Assembly (NCBI GenBank): GCA_910575835.1
Contig: CAJTGB010000002.1
Span: 62,001-126,000, forward strand
Direction of reading: 5' to 3'
DNA from: Lachnospiraceae bacterium
GTDB lineage: Bacteria; Bacillota; Clostridia; Lachnospirales; Lachnospiraceae
Length of the DNA stretch: 64,000 bases
The notes below the pieces were generated by a model, which saw only the letters and a program-made list of their open reading frames with translations, made no database searches and was not told the DNA's origin. Shown piece by piece: positions 17,854 to 26,073 of the stretch. The translations under genes were made by a program, and so were the position numbers. Each line of letters starts with the position of its first letter. Within the stretch, counting starts at the first letter, position 1.

Positions 17854-18783
17854 ATGAATGTAGGCGCAGTAATCGCAGCGGCGGACAGGCCTCTTGGAAT
17901 GGATGACGGCGGACAGATCGTGAAGATCGGGAACCTGACGTTAGCCGAGAGGATCGTTATTAATTTTCAGAGAGCCGGAATTAAGGATATTGCAGTGATA
18001 ACGGGCGCTTCGGCAAAGCAGGTTGAGAAGTCGCTGCACCACTTCGGCGTCACGTTTTTGAAGAAGGAGAATTATGAGAGCTCGGAGTTGTTCGATTCTG
18101 CCAGGATGGGATTGGAGTATTTGAAGAACCGTTGCGATCAGATCTTTTTCTGTCCGGTGGACGTTCCTTTTTTTACGGAGCAGACATTAAGAAGTCTGTT
18201 AGAGCAGCCGGGGGAGATCGTGATCCCTAAGTATAACGGCAGAAGAGGGCATCCGGTGCGTTTTGATGCGGAGCTGGTTCCTTCGATACTTAAGTATCAG
18301 GGAGAACGGGGGCTTAAGGGTGCGTTGGATTCCTTGGGAATTGCGGCGTATGAGGTGCCGGTTGATGATGAAGGAGTCGTAGTGGATGCGGACGAACCCG
18401 GGAATTATCAGCATATTCTTAAGCTTCATGATGAGAAGCTGATGCGGCCGCAGGTGAAGGTAAGACTTGCGAATCACAGACCCTTTTTCGGACCCGGGGC
18501 AGTGACGCTGCTTCGGCAGATCGACAGGCTGGAATCGGTAAGAGAAGCCTGCGGGAAGATGGGGATCTCCTACAGTAAGGGATGGACGATCATCCGCACG
18601 GCGGAGGAAGAACTTGGATACAAGATCGTAGAACGGCGGCACGGCGGGAAGAACGGTGGCGCGGCTTATGTAACAGAGCGCGGCAAGAAGCTGTTATATA
18701 AGTTCGAACGGTATGAAGAACAGGTGGAGAAGGCGGCGCTGGAATTATTTGAAGATATTTTTTTGGACACCGATTTGTTTTGA
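17854..18783 (+). CDS. MobA-like nucleotidyltransferase fused to a ModE-like DNA-binding domain
   Basis: 309 residues from ATG 17854; GAAGGAAGAG lies upstream and the earlier TTG 17833 overlaps it. Residues 1-190 resemble the MobA/MocA NTP-transferase fold (VGAVIAAADRP, a degenerate version of the usual GGxS loop, and FFCPVDVPFFT with a metal-binding Asp). Residues 200-309 are a ModE-type winged helix (FGPGAVTLLRQIDRLESVREACGKMGISYSKGW, then ERRHGGKNGGAAYVTERG). It heads the molybdenum cluster and probably couples cofactor maturation to gene control. It lacks the molybdate-binding MOP domains of E. coli ModE, so what it senses is unclear. Confidence 0.82.
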   Translation: MNVGAVIAAADRPLGMDDGGQIVKIGNLTLAERIVINFQRAGIKDIAVITGASAKQVEKSLHHFGVTFLKKENYESSELFDSARMGLEYLKNRCDQIFFCPVDVPFFTEQTLRSLLEQPGEIVIPKYNGRRGHPVRFDAELVPSILKYQGERGLKGALDSLGIAAYEVPVDDEGVVVDADEPGNYQHILKLHDEKLMRPQVKVRLANHRPFFGPGAVTLLRQIDRLESVREACGKMGISYSKGWTIIRTAEEELGYKIVERRHGGKNGGAAYVTERGKKLLYKFERYEEQVEKAALELFEDIFLDTDLF

Positions 18784-18794
18784 AAAAATAATCG
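18771..18794. promoter_or_regulatory. 24-bp palindrome, copy 1 (candidate ModE-like operator)
   Basis: CGATTTGTTTT-GA-AAAAATAATCG, overlapping the stop codon of the MobA/ModE-like gene and 31 bp before the molybdopterin-binding gene. It equals copy 2 at 22936 except for two bases in the left arm and the loop. No T-run follows, so a terminator is unlikely. Confidence 0.45.
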
Positions 18795-18825
18795 AACGAA
18801 AACAGATGATGGGGAGAAGACACAG

Positions 18826-19845
18826 ATGAAATTAATGAAGACAGAAGAGGCAGTGGGACAGATATTATGTCATGATATTACACAGATCATCAAGGGAGTC
18901 ACCAAGGACGCGGTGTTCCGTAAGGGGCATGTGATCCGCGAAGAGGACATTCCGGTTCTCTTAAGCGTAGGCAAGGATCATATCTATATCTGGGAGAATA
19001 ACGAGAACATGCTTCATGAGAATGAGGCGGCGCAGATTCTATACGATATCTGCAAGAATGAACATATGAGGCCGACCGAGGTCAAGGAGGGCAAGATCGA
19101 GCTGGTCGCAGAGTGCGATGGGATTCTTAAGATTGACAGAGATAAGCTTAACCGGATCAACTCCTTAGGAGAGATGATGATCGCCAGCCGCCACGGGGAT
19201 TTCCCGGTGAAAGCGGGAGATAAGATCGCCGGGACAAGGATCATTCCGCTGGTGATCGAGAAGGAGAAGATGGAACGTGCGAAAGAGGCGGGCGGTGATG
19301 CTCCGATCTTCACGGTCCTGCCGTTTCAGAAGAAGAAGGTGGGGATCGTCACCACGGGCAATGAAGTATTTCACGGGAGGATACAGGATACATTTACCCC
19401 GGTGATCGCAGAAAAATTGTCGGAGTATGACGCGGAGATCATCGGTCATGAGGTCAGCGACGATGATCACACGCGTATCACTGCATGTATACAAAAGCTG
19501 ATCGGGCAGGGCGCAGATATGGTGATCTGTACCGGAGGTATGAGTGTAGACCCTGACGACAAGACGCCGCTTGCGATCCGTAACTTTGGCGCAGAGGTTG
19601 TAACATACGGGGCGCCGGTACTGCCGGGGGCAATGTTCCTTCTGGCGTACTATGAGGGGAATATTCCTGTTATGGGACTGCCGGGCTGCGTCATGTATGC
19701 GAAGCGGACGATCTTCGACCTGGTGCTGCCGAGAGTAATGGCGGGAGAGATATTAGAGAAGAAGGACCTGGATATCCTTGGAGAAGGGGGCTTATGCCTG
19801 TCCTGTCCGGTCTGTACATTCCCCAATTGCGGGTTTGGCAAGTAG
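18826..19845 (+). CDS. Molybdopterin-binding protein (MoeA/MogA-like fold)
   Basis: 339 residues. The MoCF-type domain (about 170-310) has VGIVTTGNEVFHGRI, the binding loop ICTGGMSVDPDD and GLPGC. The N-terminal 165 residues resemble the front part of MoeA but the MoeA C-terminal domain is missing. The tail is Cys-rich (CLSCPVCTFPNCGFGK), which suggests metal or cluster binding. Such proteins sit next to molybdenum hydroxylase maturation genes in clostridia and probably act in molybdate insertion. Ribosome site GGGGAGAAG. It is followed by the XdhC-like gene 39 bp later. Confidence 0.85.
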   Translation: MKLMKTEEAVGQILCHDITQIIKGVTKDAVFRKGHVIREEDIPVLLSVGKDHIYIWENNENMLHENEAAQILYDICKNEHMRPTEVKEGKIELVAECDGILKIDRDKLNRINSLGEMMIASRHGDFPVKAGDKIAGTRIIPLVIEKEKMERAKEAGGDAPIFTVLPFQKKKVGIVTTGNEVFHGRIQDTFTPVIAEKLSEYDAEIIGHEVSDDDHTRITACIQKLIGQGADMVICTGGMSVDPDDKTPLAIRNFGAEVVTYGAPVLPGAMFLLAYYEGNIPVMGLPGCVMYAKRTIFDLVLPRVMAGEILEKKDLDILGEGGLCLSCPVCTFPNCGFGK

Positions 19846-19884
19846 GCGCAAAGAGGAGAGAAGAAGAATGAAGGTGGTCATAAT

Positions 19885-20943
19885 ATGATGGAATTTTATA
19901 ACAGGATAGAGAATGCGGATCCTAACCGTCAGAATCTTGCACTGACCGTCGTAGAAGGACAGGCGGCGGGGGAGAAGGCGCTGGTCATAGACCGCAGGCT
20001 GGCCTGGGAATCCTCTGATGAAGGATATTTTACAGAGCACAGAGAAGAGATTGAACAGATTCAGGATCACGGCCTGGTATCTGTCGGCGGCCAGAAGGTG
20101 TTCTGCGAATTGCTGGGAGGAGAGAAGAAGCTGGTGATCTGCGGAGGCGGACATGTGTCTATTCCTATCATTCGGATGGGATTGATGGTAGGGTTCCATG
20201 TTACAGTGCTGGAGGACCGCCCCATGTTTGCAGATAATGCAAGGCGGGCAGGAGCTTCACAGGTGATCTGCGAGTCATTTGCAGAAGGGCTTAAGAAGAT
20301 AGAAGGAGACAGAGATACCTTCTTTGTGATCGTAACGAGAGGGCATCGGTATGACCAGGCGTGTCTGGAGAGTATTGTGAGAAAACAGCATGCATATATC
20401 GGCATGATCGGGAGCCGGAGGCGTGCGGCGCTGGTGAAGGAGCTTGTGATCGAAGCCGGAGGAGATGCGGATGTGGTGAACCGCGTACATTCTCCGATCG
20501 GGCTTAACATTGGAGCGGAGACGCCGGAGGAGATCGCGGTCTGCATCATTGCTGAGATCATAGAAGCAAAGAACAGGAAGAAGCTAAGCGGCGGGTATTC
20601 CAAAGAGATGCTTCGGGCAATCTTAGAGACGCCGCAGGGTGAGGGCAAGGAGAATGCGGACGCTTCGGCGAACGAGGGAAAGATAATGACAACGATCGTA
20701 GCCCGCAGGGGTTCCGCGCCCCGTGCGGTCGGCACGAAGATGCTGGTACTGCCGGACGGAAGATGTGTGGGAACCATAGGCGGCGGCTGCGCAGAGGCGG
20801 AGGTCTTGCGAAAGGCGCTGTGGATGCTTAGGAGTCAGGAACCAAAGACAAAATTATGCCAGGTCAATATGACCGGGAAGGATGCCGAAGAAGAAGGTAT
20901 GGTCTGCGGCGGCGTGATCGACGTATTCCTGGAGTCTGTATAG
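19885..20943 (+). CDS. XdhC/CoxI-family maturation factor, unusual domain order
   Basis: 352 residues. A Rossmann-type XdhC C-domain lies first (about 74-230: VICGGGHVSIPI, FVIVTRGHRYDQ, GMIGSRRR, HSPIGLNIGAETPEEIAV). The CoxI/XdhC N-domain motif (TIVARRGSAPRAVGTKM and GTIGGGCAEAEV) is at the end (about 270-340). In the classic XdhC order it is the reverse. The first 70 residues may be a worn copy of the CoxI-type domain. Family members carry and sulfurate molybdenum cofactor for xanthine dehydrogenase-type enzymes. No hydroxylase gene is inside this window. Confidence 0.85.
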   Translation: MMEFYNRIENADPNRQNLALTVVEGQAAGEKALVIDRRLAWESSDEGYFTEHREEIEQIQDHGLVSVGGQKVFCELLGGEKKLVICGGGHVSIPIIRMGLMVGFHVTVLEDRPMFADNARRAGASQVICESFAEGLKKIEGDRDTFFVIVTRGHRYDQACLESIVRKQHAYIGMIGSRRRAALVKELVIEAGGDADVVNRVHSPIGLNIGAETPEEIAVCIIAEIIEAKNRKKLSGGYSKEMLRAILETPQGEGKENADASANEGKIMTTIVARRGSAPRAVGTKMLVLPDGRCVGTIGGGCAEAEVLRKALWMLRSQEPKTKLCQVNMTGKDAEEEGMVCGGVIDVFLESV

Positions 20944-20970
20944 ATAAGAGCGGAGAGGAAAAGGGATGTC

Positions 20971-21948
20971 ATGAGAGATCAGTATCAAAGAGAAATAGAT
21001 TATCTGAGAATATCGGTAACGGACCGCTGTAATTTCCGATGCAGGTATTGTATGCCGGCAAAGGGCGTGGAGTTCGTGGAGCACAGCGAGATCATGACTT
21101 ATGAAGAGATCCTGCGGTTCTTAAGGATCGCCGCCGGGACCGGGATACGGAAGGTAAAGGTCACCGGAGGGGAGCCGCTTGTGCGCAAAGGGATCTGCGG
21201 GTTCATCCGCAAGGTGCGGAATATCCCGGGAATCGAATCCGTCACCTTGACAACGAACGGGGCGTTACTGGAAGAGCATCTTCCTGAACTGGAAGCGGCA
21301 GGGATCACAGGTATCAATGTCAGCCTGGATACCCTGGATCCTGAGAAATTTCACCAGATTACAAGGTGTGATGATTTCGGCAGGGTGTGGAGCGGGATTC
21401 ATGCAGCTGCGCAGACGAAGATTCCGGTCAAGGTCAATTGCATTCCCATGAAGGGCTGCAATGAAGAGGAGCTTGCGAAGATAGCGGCGCTTGCGAAGGA
21501 ATATCCGATCACGGTCCGCTTTATTGAGATGATGCCGATCGGGATGGGAACCGGGTATGCAAGGATTCTGCAGGACGAGATCAAGGAACTTCTGGAAGAT
21601 CGTTTCGGAACGATGGAATTAGTAGATGAGATCCTTGGAAATGGCCCGGCAGGCTATTACAAGATAGAGGATTTTAAGGGGCGGATCGGATTCATCAGCG
21701 CGGTCAGCCATGAGTTCTGCGAAAGCTGTAACCGTATCCGTCTGACTGCTGACGGGATCTTGAAGCCTTGCCTGAACTTCGAGAGCCGGGTGAATCTCAA
21801 AGAAGAGATGCGAAGCGGGATGACGGATGAAGAGTTAGAGCAGTTGCTTAAGGAAGTGATCTATCATAAGCCCAGATGCCATGCATTTGGAGATGAGACG
21901 AAGAAGGATATACAGGAGAAACGCCGGATGGCGGGGATAGGAGGATAA
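20971..21948 (+). CDS. moaA: GTP 3',8-cyclase
   Basis: 325 residues. The radical-SAM motif C-x3-C-x2-C is at Cys20, Cys24 and Cys27 (CNFRCRYC). KVTGGEPLVRKG binds SAM. The C-terminal cluster motif is CESCNRIRLTADGILKPCL. The usual terminal double Gly is present (GIGG). The enzyme turns GTP into the cyclic precursor used by MoaC in the first step of molybdopterin synthesis. The MOSC-MogA gene begins two bases after its stop codon, so the pair is translationally linked. moaC, moaD and moaE are not in this window. Confidence 0.95.
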   Translation: MRDQYQREIDYLRISVTDRCNFRCRYCMPAKGVEFVEHSEIMTYEEILRFLRIAAGTGIRKVKVTGGEPLVRKGICGFIRKVRNIPGIESVTLTTNGALLEEHLPELEAAGITGINVSLDTLDPEKFHQITRCDDFGRVWSGIHAAAQTKIPVKVNCIPMKGCNEEELAKIAALAKEYPITVRFIEMMPIGMGTGYARILQDEIKELLEDRFGTMELVDEILGNGPAGYYKIEDFKGRIGFISAVSHEFCESCNRIRLTADGILKPCLNFESRVNLKEEMRSGMTDEELEQLLKEVIYHKPRCHAFGDETKKDIQEKRRMAGIGG

Positions 21949-21950
21949 AG

Positions 21951-22883
21951 ATGGGAGTTGTAAGAGCAGTCTGCACCAGTGAAAGGCGCGGGATTCAGAA
22001 GAAGGATGTGGGGACCGCTGATTTTCAGGTGGGATTCGGAATTAAGGGGGATGCCCATGGTGGTAACTGGCACAGGCAGGTGAGCCTGCTGTCAGCGGAG
22101 AAGATAGATGCATTTAACCAGAAGGGAGCGGGGGTGAAACCCGGAGCCTTTGGGGAGAATCTTGTGGTGGAAGGATATGATTTCAGGAATCTTCCGGTAG
22201 GAACGAGATTCCAGTGCAATGATGTGATCCTGGAGATGACGCAGATCGGGAAGGAATGCCATACGCATTGCCAGATCTATCAGAAGATGGGAGAATGCAT
22301 CATGCCGACCCAGGGAGTATTCGCCCAGGTAATCCGCGGCGGAAGCATTTCCGTAGGGGACGAGATGCGGATGCTTGAAGATAAGGATACGCGGTATACA
22401 GCGGCGGTAGTGACCATGAGCGATAAGGGCGCCAAGGGAGAGAGGGAGGATACGAGCGGGCCTCTGATCTGTAAGATGCTTGAAAAGGCGGGATACCGGG
22501 TCGTGGAGAAGCTGCTCATCCCGGATGATCAGGCGAGGATAGAGAGGGAACTGACCCGGCTGTCCGACGGCAGGCAGGTAAACCTGATCCTTACGACGGG
22601 AGGAACCGGATTCTCCGAGCGTGACCGGACACCGGAAGCTACCATGGCAGTCGCCACGAGAAATGCGCCGGGTATTGCGGACGCGATTCGTATGCATTCA
22701 TTGTCGATAACCGGAAGGGCTATGCTTGGAAGGGGCGCATCCGTGATCAGGAACAAGACCGTGATCGTGAATCTGCCGGGGAGCAGGAAGGCAGTTCAGG
22801 AGAGCCTGGAATACATATTGCCGCATCTGGAGCATGGAATTCAGATATTGATGGGAGATACCTCAGAATGCGGGAGGAAGTAG
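21951..22883 (+). CDS. MOSC domain fused to MogA/MoaB-type molybdopterin adenylyltransferase
   Basis: 310 residues. Residues 1-145 are a MOSC domain (GIKGDAHGGNWHRQVSLLS, GENLVVEGYDF, IGKECHTHCQIY with the conserved Cys). Residues 148-310 are a MogA/MoaB domain (AAVVTMSDKGAKGEREDTSGP, LTTGGTGFSERDRTPEA, NLPGSRKAV). MogA adenylylates molybdopterin before metal insertion, and MOSC domains handle sulfur or cofactor-bound sulfur, so the fusion joins two late maturation steps. Its ribosome site GGAGG lies inside the end of moaA. Confidence 0.92.
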   Translation: MGVVRAVCTSERRGIQKKDVGTADFQVGFGIKGDAHGGNWHRQVSLLSAEKIDAFNQKGAGVKPGAFGENLVVEGYDFRNLPVGTRFQCNDVILEMTQIGKECHTHCQIYQKMGECIMPTQGVFAQVIRGGSISVGDEMRMLEDKDTRYTAAVVTMSDKGAKGEREDTSGPLICKMLEKAGYRVVEKLLIPDDQARIERELTRLSDGRQVNLILTTGGTGFSERDRTPEATMAVATRNAPGIADAIRMHSLSITGRAMLGRGASVIRNKTVIVNLPGSRKAVQESLEYILPHLEHGIQILMGDTSECGRK

Positions 22884-22935
22884 GAAAAGGCGTGATTTAA
22901 AAAGTTTGCCAGCGGCAGGCTTTTTAAATGGATAG

Positions 22936-22959
22936 CGATTATTTTTAGAAAAATAATCG
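22936..22959. promoter_or_regulatory. 24-bp palindrome, copy 2 (candidate ModE-like operator)
   Basis: CGATTATTTTT-AG-AAAAATAATCG, a perfect 11-bp inverted repeat 20 bp before the modA start and seven bases before its AAGGAGG. Outer CGAT/ATCG with AT-rich arms is the general style of E. coli ModE sites. It could act as a DNA operator or as an RNA hairpin close to the ribosome site. A separate hairpin (TTAAAAAG...CTTTTTAA, 22898-22928) lies just upstream. Confidence 0.5.
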
Positions 22960-22978
22960 AAAAAGAAGGAGGATATAG

Positions 22979-23887
22979 ATGTTTAAGAGAGCGGCAAGCA
23001 CTTTGTTGATGGGAGTTTTGATAGGAACGATGCTGACAGGGTGCGGCGGTTTGGACAAGGGAAAGGCGCCGAAGGAACCGTCCGCGAAGGACAGCGCAGA
23101 TACACAAGGAAGATCAGAAGGCGGCGCCGCAGAAGAGACGGAGATCCAGGTATTCATTGCTGCCAGCCTCAATACGGTTATGACAGAGCTGGCAGAGAAA
23201 TACAACGAAGAGCACCCGGAGGTGAAGATTACTTATAATGCGGACAGCTCCGGTACATTGCTGACCCAGATCCAGGAAGGGTATGAGTGCGATATTTTCT
23301 TCTCGGCGGCGTCAAAGCAGATGGACCAGTTAGAAGAGGACGGGCTTGTAAAAGAAGGTACGAGAGCCAACGTGGTTAATAACCAGGTAGTGGTTGTGAC
23401 CTTGAAAGACAGCGGGACGAAGGTGACCGGGCTTGAGAATATCGGAGAGGCTAAGAGCTTCGCGCTGGCGGGAGGCAGTGTCCCGGTTGGGAAATATACC
23501 AGACAGGCATTGGTGAAGCTTGGGAAGATAGAGGAAGCAGAAGATGTGTCTGCAATTACTACAGAGCAGGTTTCGGATGCGCTGGGCGGCATGGAGATCA
23601 GCGAACAGGACAATGTGAGCAAGGTATTGTCTGCGGTGGCGGAAGCCTCCTGCGAGGTCGGGACCGTTTATTATTCTGATATCTACGGATATGAGGATCA
23701 GCTTAAGATTCTGGAGACGGTAAGTTATGATCTGACAGGGAATGTGATCTATCCCGCTGCCCGGGTGGTGAATGATGAGGCGGACGCTGCGCAGAAGGCA
23801 GCGGCGGATGATTTCATGAAGTTTATCCTGTCGGATGAGGCGAAGGAGATATTCGATTCTTATTATTTTGATACGGATGTAGAATAA
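22979..23887 (+). CDS. modA: Molybdate ABC transporter substrate-binding lipoprotein
   Basis: 302 residues with a lipoprotein signal peptide (MLTGCGG, lipid Cys22), a low-complexity linker (23-55), and a ModA-type type II periplasmic-binding domain. Conserved features are VFIAASLNTVMTELAEKY, TYNADSSGTLLTQIQEGYECDIFFSA and LAGGSVPVGKYTRQAL. It captures molybdate or tungstate outside the membrane for ModBC. AAGGAGG precedes the ATG. It is the first gene of modABC and is preceded by the palindrome at 22936. Confidence 0.93.
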   Translation: MFKRAASTLLMGVLIGTMLTGCGGLDKGKAPKEPSAKDSADTQGRSEGGAAEETEIQVFIAASLNTVMTELAEKYNEEHPEVKITYNADSSGTLLTQIQEGYECDIFFSAASKQMDQLEEDGLVKEGTRANVVNNQVVVVTLKDSGTKVTGLENIGEAKSFALAGGSVPVGKYTRQALVKLGKIEEAEDVSAITTEQVSDALGGMEISEQDNVSKVLSAVAEASCEVGTVYYSDIYGYEDQLKILETVSYDLTGNVIYPAARVVNDEADAAQKAAADDFMKFILSDEAKEIFDSYYFDTDVE

Positions 23888-23932
23888 TTCCGTATTCTAT
23901 GTCTGATGCGCCGCCGTCTGCGGCGGGACTTT

Positions 23933-24007
23933 GAATGTGATGGGAGTAATTGAATGTGATGGGAGTAATTGAATGTGATGGGAGTAATTGAATGTGATGG
24001 GAGTAAT
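23933..24007 (+). repeat. 19-bp tandem repeat carrying a ribosome site and ATG in each unit
   Basis: GAATGTGATGGGAGTAATT occurs three times exactly (23933-23951, 23952-23970, 23971-23989), then 18 of 19 bases (23990-24007). Each unit contains GGGAG followed, at the next unit, by an ATG (gATGtg). The real modB ATG at 24011 uses the last GGGAG seven bases upstream. As 19 is not a multiple of three, the decoy ATGs fall in different frames. Confidence 0.9.
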
Positions 24008-24010
24008 GAT

Positions 24011-24715
24011 ATGGAAGCGATAATGGAAATTATGAATGATCTGGACTGGAGTCCGCTGTGGATCTCCTTGAAAACAGGAGCGGCGGCGACTTTTATATCT
24101 TTCTTTCTCGGAATCTATGCCGCAAGAAAAACAGTCAAAATGGCGCCGGGGAAGAAGGCGGTCATAGACGGGATCCTGACGCTTCCCATGGTTCTTCCGC
24201 CGACGGTTGCGGGATTCTTCCTCTTGCTGTTATTCAGCAGGAGAAGACCTCTTGGAATCTTGCTTTATGAGAATTTTGATATTAAGGTAGTGCAGACCTG
24301 GCTTGGATGTGTGATCGCGGCGACGGTGATCGCATTTCCTCTGATGTACCGGAATGCCAGGGCGGCGTTTGAACAGATCGACGTAAATCTTGTCTATGCG
24401 GGAAGGACGCTTGGAATGTCCGAGATGCGGATCTTCTGGACGGTGGTGATTCCAAGTGCGGGGCCTGGGATCGCATCCGGCACGATTCTGACATTTGCAA
24501 GAGCTCTTGGAGAGTACGGGGCGACTTCTATGCTGGCGGGAAATATTCCGGGGAAGACGGGAACGATATCCCAGAAGATCGCCATGGTGATTCAGGACGG
24601 TGATTACGCGACGGCGGGAATCTGGGTCGCGGCTGTGATACTCATTGCGCTTGCGGTGATTATCCTGATGAACCTGATCTTAGGAAAAAGGATGAAGACG
24701 GTGAAGCGGTGGTAG
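24011..24715 (+). CDS. modB: Molybdate ABC transporter permease
   Basis: 234 residues from ATG 24011, chosen because the last GGGAG of the tandem repeat is correctly placed; a longer form from TTG 23969 would translate the repeat. There are about five membrane segments. The permease signature that contacts the ATPase is present (RALGEYGATSMLAGNIPGKT). LPMVLPPTVAGFFLLLLFS is typical of ModB. It forms the membrane channel of the molybdate importer. It lies between modA and modC. Confidence 0.93.
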   Translation: MEAIMEIMNDLDWSPLWISLKTGAAATFISFFLGIYAARKTVKMAPGKKAVIDGILTLPMVLPPTVAGFFLLLLFSRRRPLGILLYENFDIKVVQTWLGCVIAATVIAFPLMYRNARAAFEQIDVNLVYAGRTLGMSEMRIFWTVVIPSAGPGIASGTILTFARALGEYGATSMLAGNIPGKTGTISQKIAMVIQDGDYATAGIWVAAVILIALAVIILMNLILGKRMKTVKRW

Positions 24716-24754
24716 ACAATGCAGCGCAGTAATGACGAAAGAAAGGGAAATCAG

Positions 24755-25849
24755 ATGGGGCTTGCGGTTCGTATTAAGAAAAAATTAGGTGATTTTTGTC
24801 TGGACGTTGGATTTCAGAGCGAGTCTTCACGCATCGGTATCCTTGGCGCATCCGGCTGCGGGAAGAGCATGACGCTAAAGAGCATCGCAGGGATCGAGAC
24901 GCCGGACCAGGGAGAGATCACGGTGAACGGGCAGGAATTCTATCATTCGGATGAAAAGATAAATGTGAAGCCGCAGAAGCGTAAGGTGGGATATCTCTTT
25001 CAGAATTACGCATTATTCCCGACCATGACGGTGGCGAAGAATATTGAGGCCGGGCTAAAAGGATCGAAACAGGAGAAGAAAAAGAGAGTGGATGAGATGA
25101 TCCGAACCTTCCAACTAGAGGGGTTAAAGGACCGCCTGCCGGGAGAACTGTCCGGAGGGCAGCAGCAGCGGGCGGCGCTCGCACGGATCATGGCCTATGA
25201 ACCGGATGTGATCTTATTAGACGAGCCGTTTTCCGCGATGGATATGTTTCTTAAGGACCGGCTGCAGCAGGAATTGATCGAAATGCTTTCGGATTATCGC
25301 GGAATTGTGATCCTGGTGTCCCACAACAGAGATGAGATCTATCGGTTCAGTGAAGAATTGATCATCATGGACAGAGGCGCGGTGGTCACATCCGGGAAGA
25401 CGAAAGAGATCTTCGCCAATCCCGGCAAGAGGGAGGCGGCGCGCCTTACCGGATGTAAGAATATCTCGAGGATCCAGCGGCTTGATGCCCACAGGATGAA
25501 GGCGCTTGATTGGGGCGCAAAGCTTACGCTTCAAAGAGAGATACCGGAGGGTACTGCTTATGTCGGATTCCGTGCGCATGAATTTATCCCTGTCTGGGGA
25601 GAACGGCGGGAGAACTGTATCAGGGTGCGTCTTGCGGGACAGGCGGAGCTGCCTTTTGAGAAGAATTTTTATCTGTTCCCGGAGAAGGAGAAGGCGGATT
25701 CATGCGGTGAAGAAGAGGACGGGGAAGAACGGCAGGATATGCAGAATTTGTGCTGGTTTCTTCAGAAGGATAAGTGGCGGATGCTGGAAGATAAGGGGAT
25801 GCCGGATTACCTGCAGTTTCGGGAGGAGCAGTTGTTGCTGCTGTCTTAG
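24755..25849 (+). CDS. modC: Molybdate ABC transporter ATP-binding protein
   Basis: 364 residues from ATG 24755 (GAAAGGGAAA upstream; an ATG at 24719 gives 12 more residues). Walker A GASGCGKSMT, Q-loop LFQNYALF, signature LSGGQQQRAAL, Walker B VILLDEPF and H-loop VSHNRDE are all intact. The C-terminal about 120 residues are in the place of the MOP/TOBE domain but diverge from it and hold an acidic stretch (CGEEEDGEERQDM). It powers ModB. No terminator was seen after it. Confidence 0.9.
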   Translation: MGLAVRIKKKLGDFCLDVGFQSESSRIGILGASGCGKSMTLKSIAGIETPDQGEITVNGQEFYHSDEKINVKPQKRKVGYLFQNYALFPTMTVAKNIEAGLKGSKQEKKKRVDEMIRTFQLEGLKDRLPGELSGGQQQRAALARIMAYEPDVILLDEPFSAMDMFLKDRLQQELIEMLSDYRGIVILVSHNRDEIYRFSEELIIMDRGAVVTSGKTKEIFANPGKREAARLTGCKNISRIQRLDAHRMKALDWGAKLTLQREIPEGTAYVGFRAHEFIPVWGERRENCIRVRLAGQAELPFEKNFYLFPEKEKADSCGEEEDGEERQDMQNLCWFLQKDKWRMLEDKGMPDYLQFREEQLLLLS

Positions 25850-25929
25850 GTATTCCTATGCCGATAGTTTAAGCTGTTACCATTTTGCTAATCATCAAAC
25901 AAAATTTACTGTGTCATTTTGGGGTATAA

Positions 25930-26073
25930 TGTTGTAAAATAATATTAGCATTCAAGTTTTATGAGTGTGATGAAGATGATCTGATAATTGTAAAACCAGA
26001 ATATGATGAATATTGTTATGGATTAATACAAGAGGTAAGTATTTCATTTATTGATTATGAAAAGATTGATTGA
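25930..26073 (+). pseudogene. Orphan reading frame without a start codon
   Basis: 47 codons are open between stops and read like protein (FYECDEDDLIIVKPEYDEYC and onward) but hold no ATG, GTG or TTG. The frame ends inside the beginning of the prepilin peptidase gene. It is probably the tail of a gene lost at a rearrangement edge. The family was not recognised. Confidence 0.35.
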
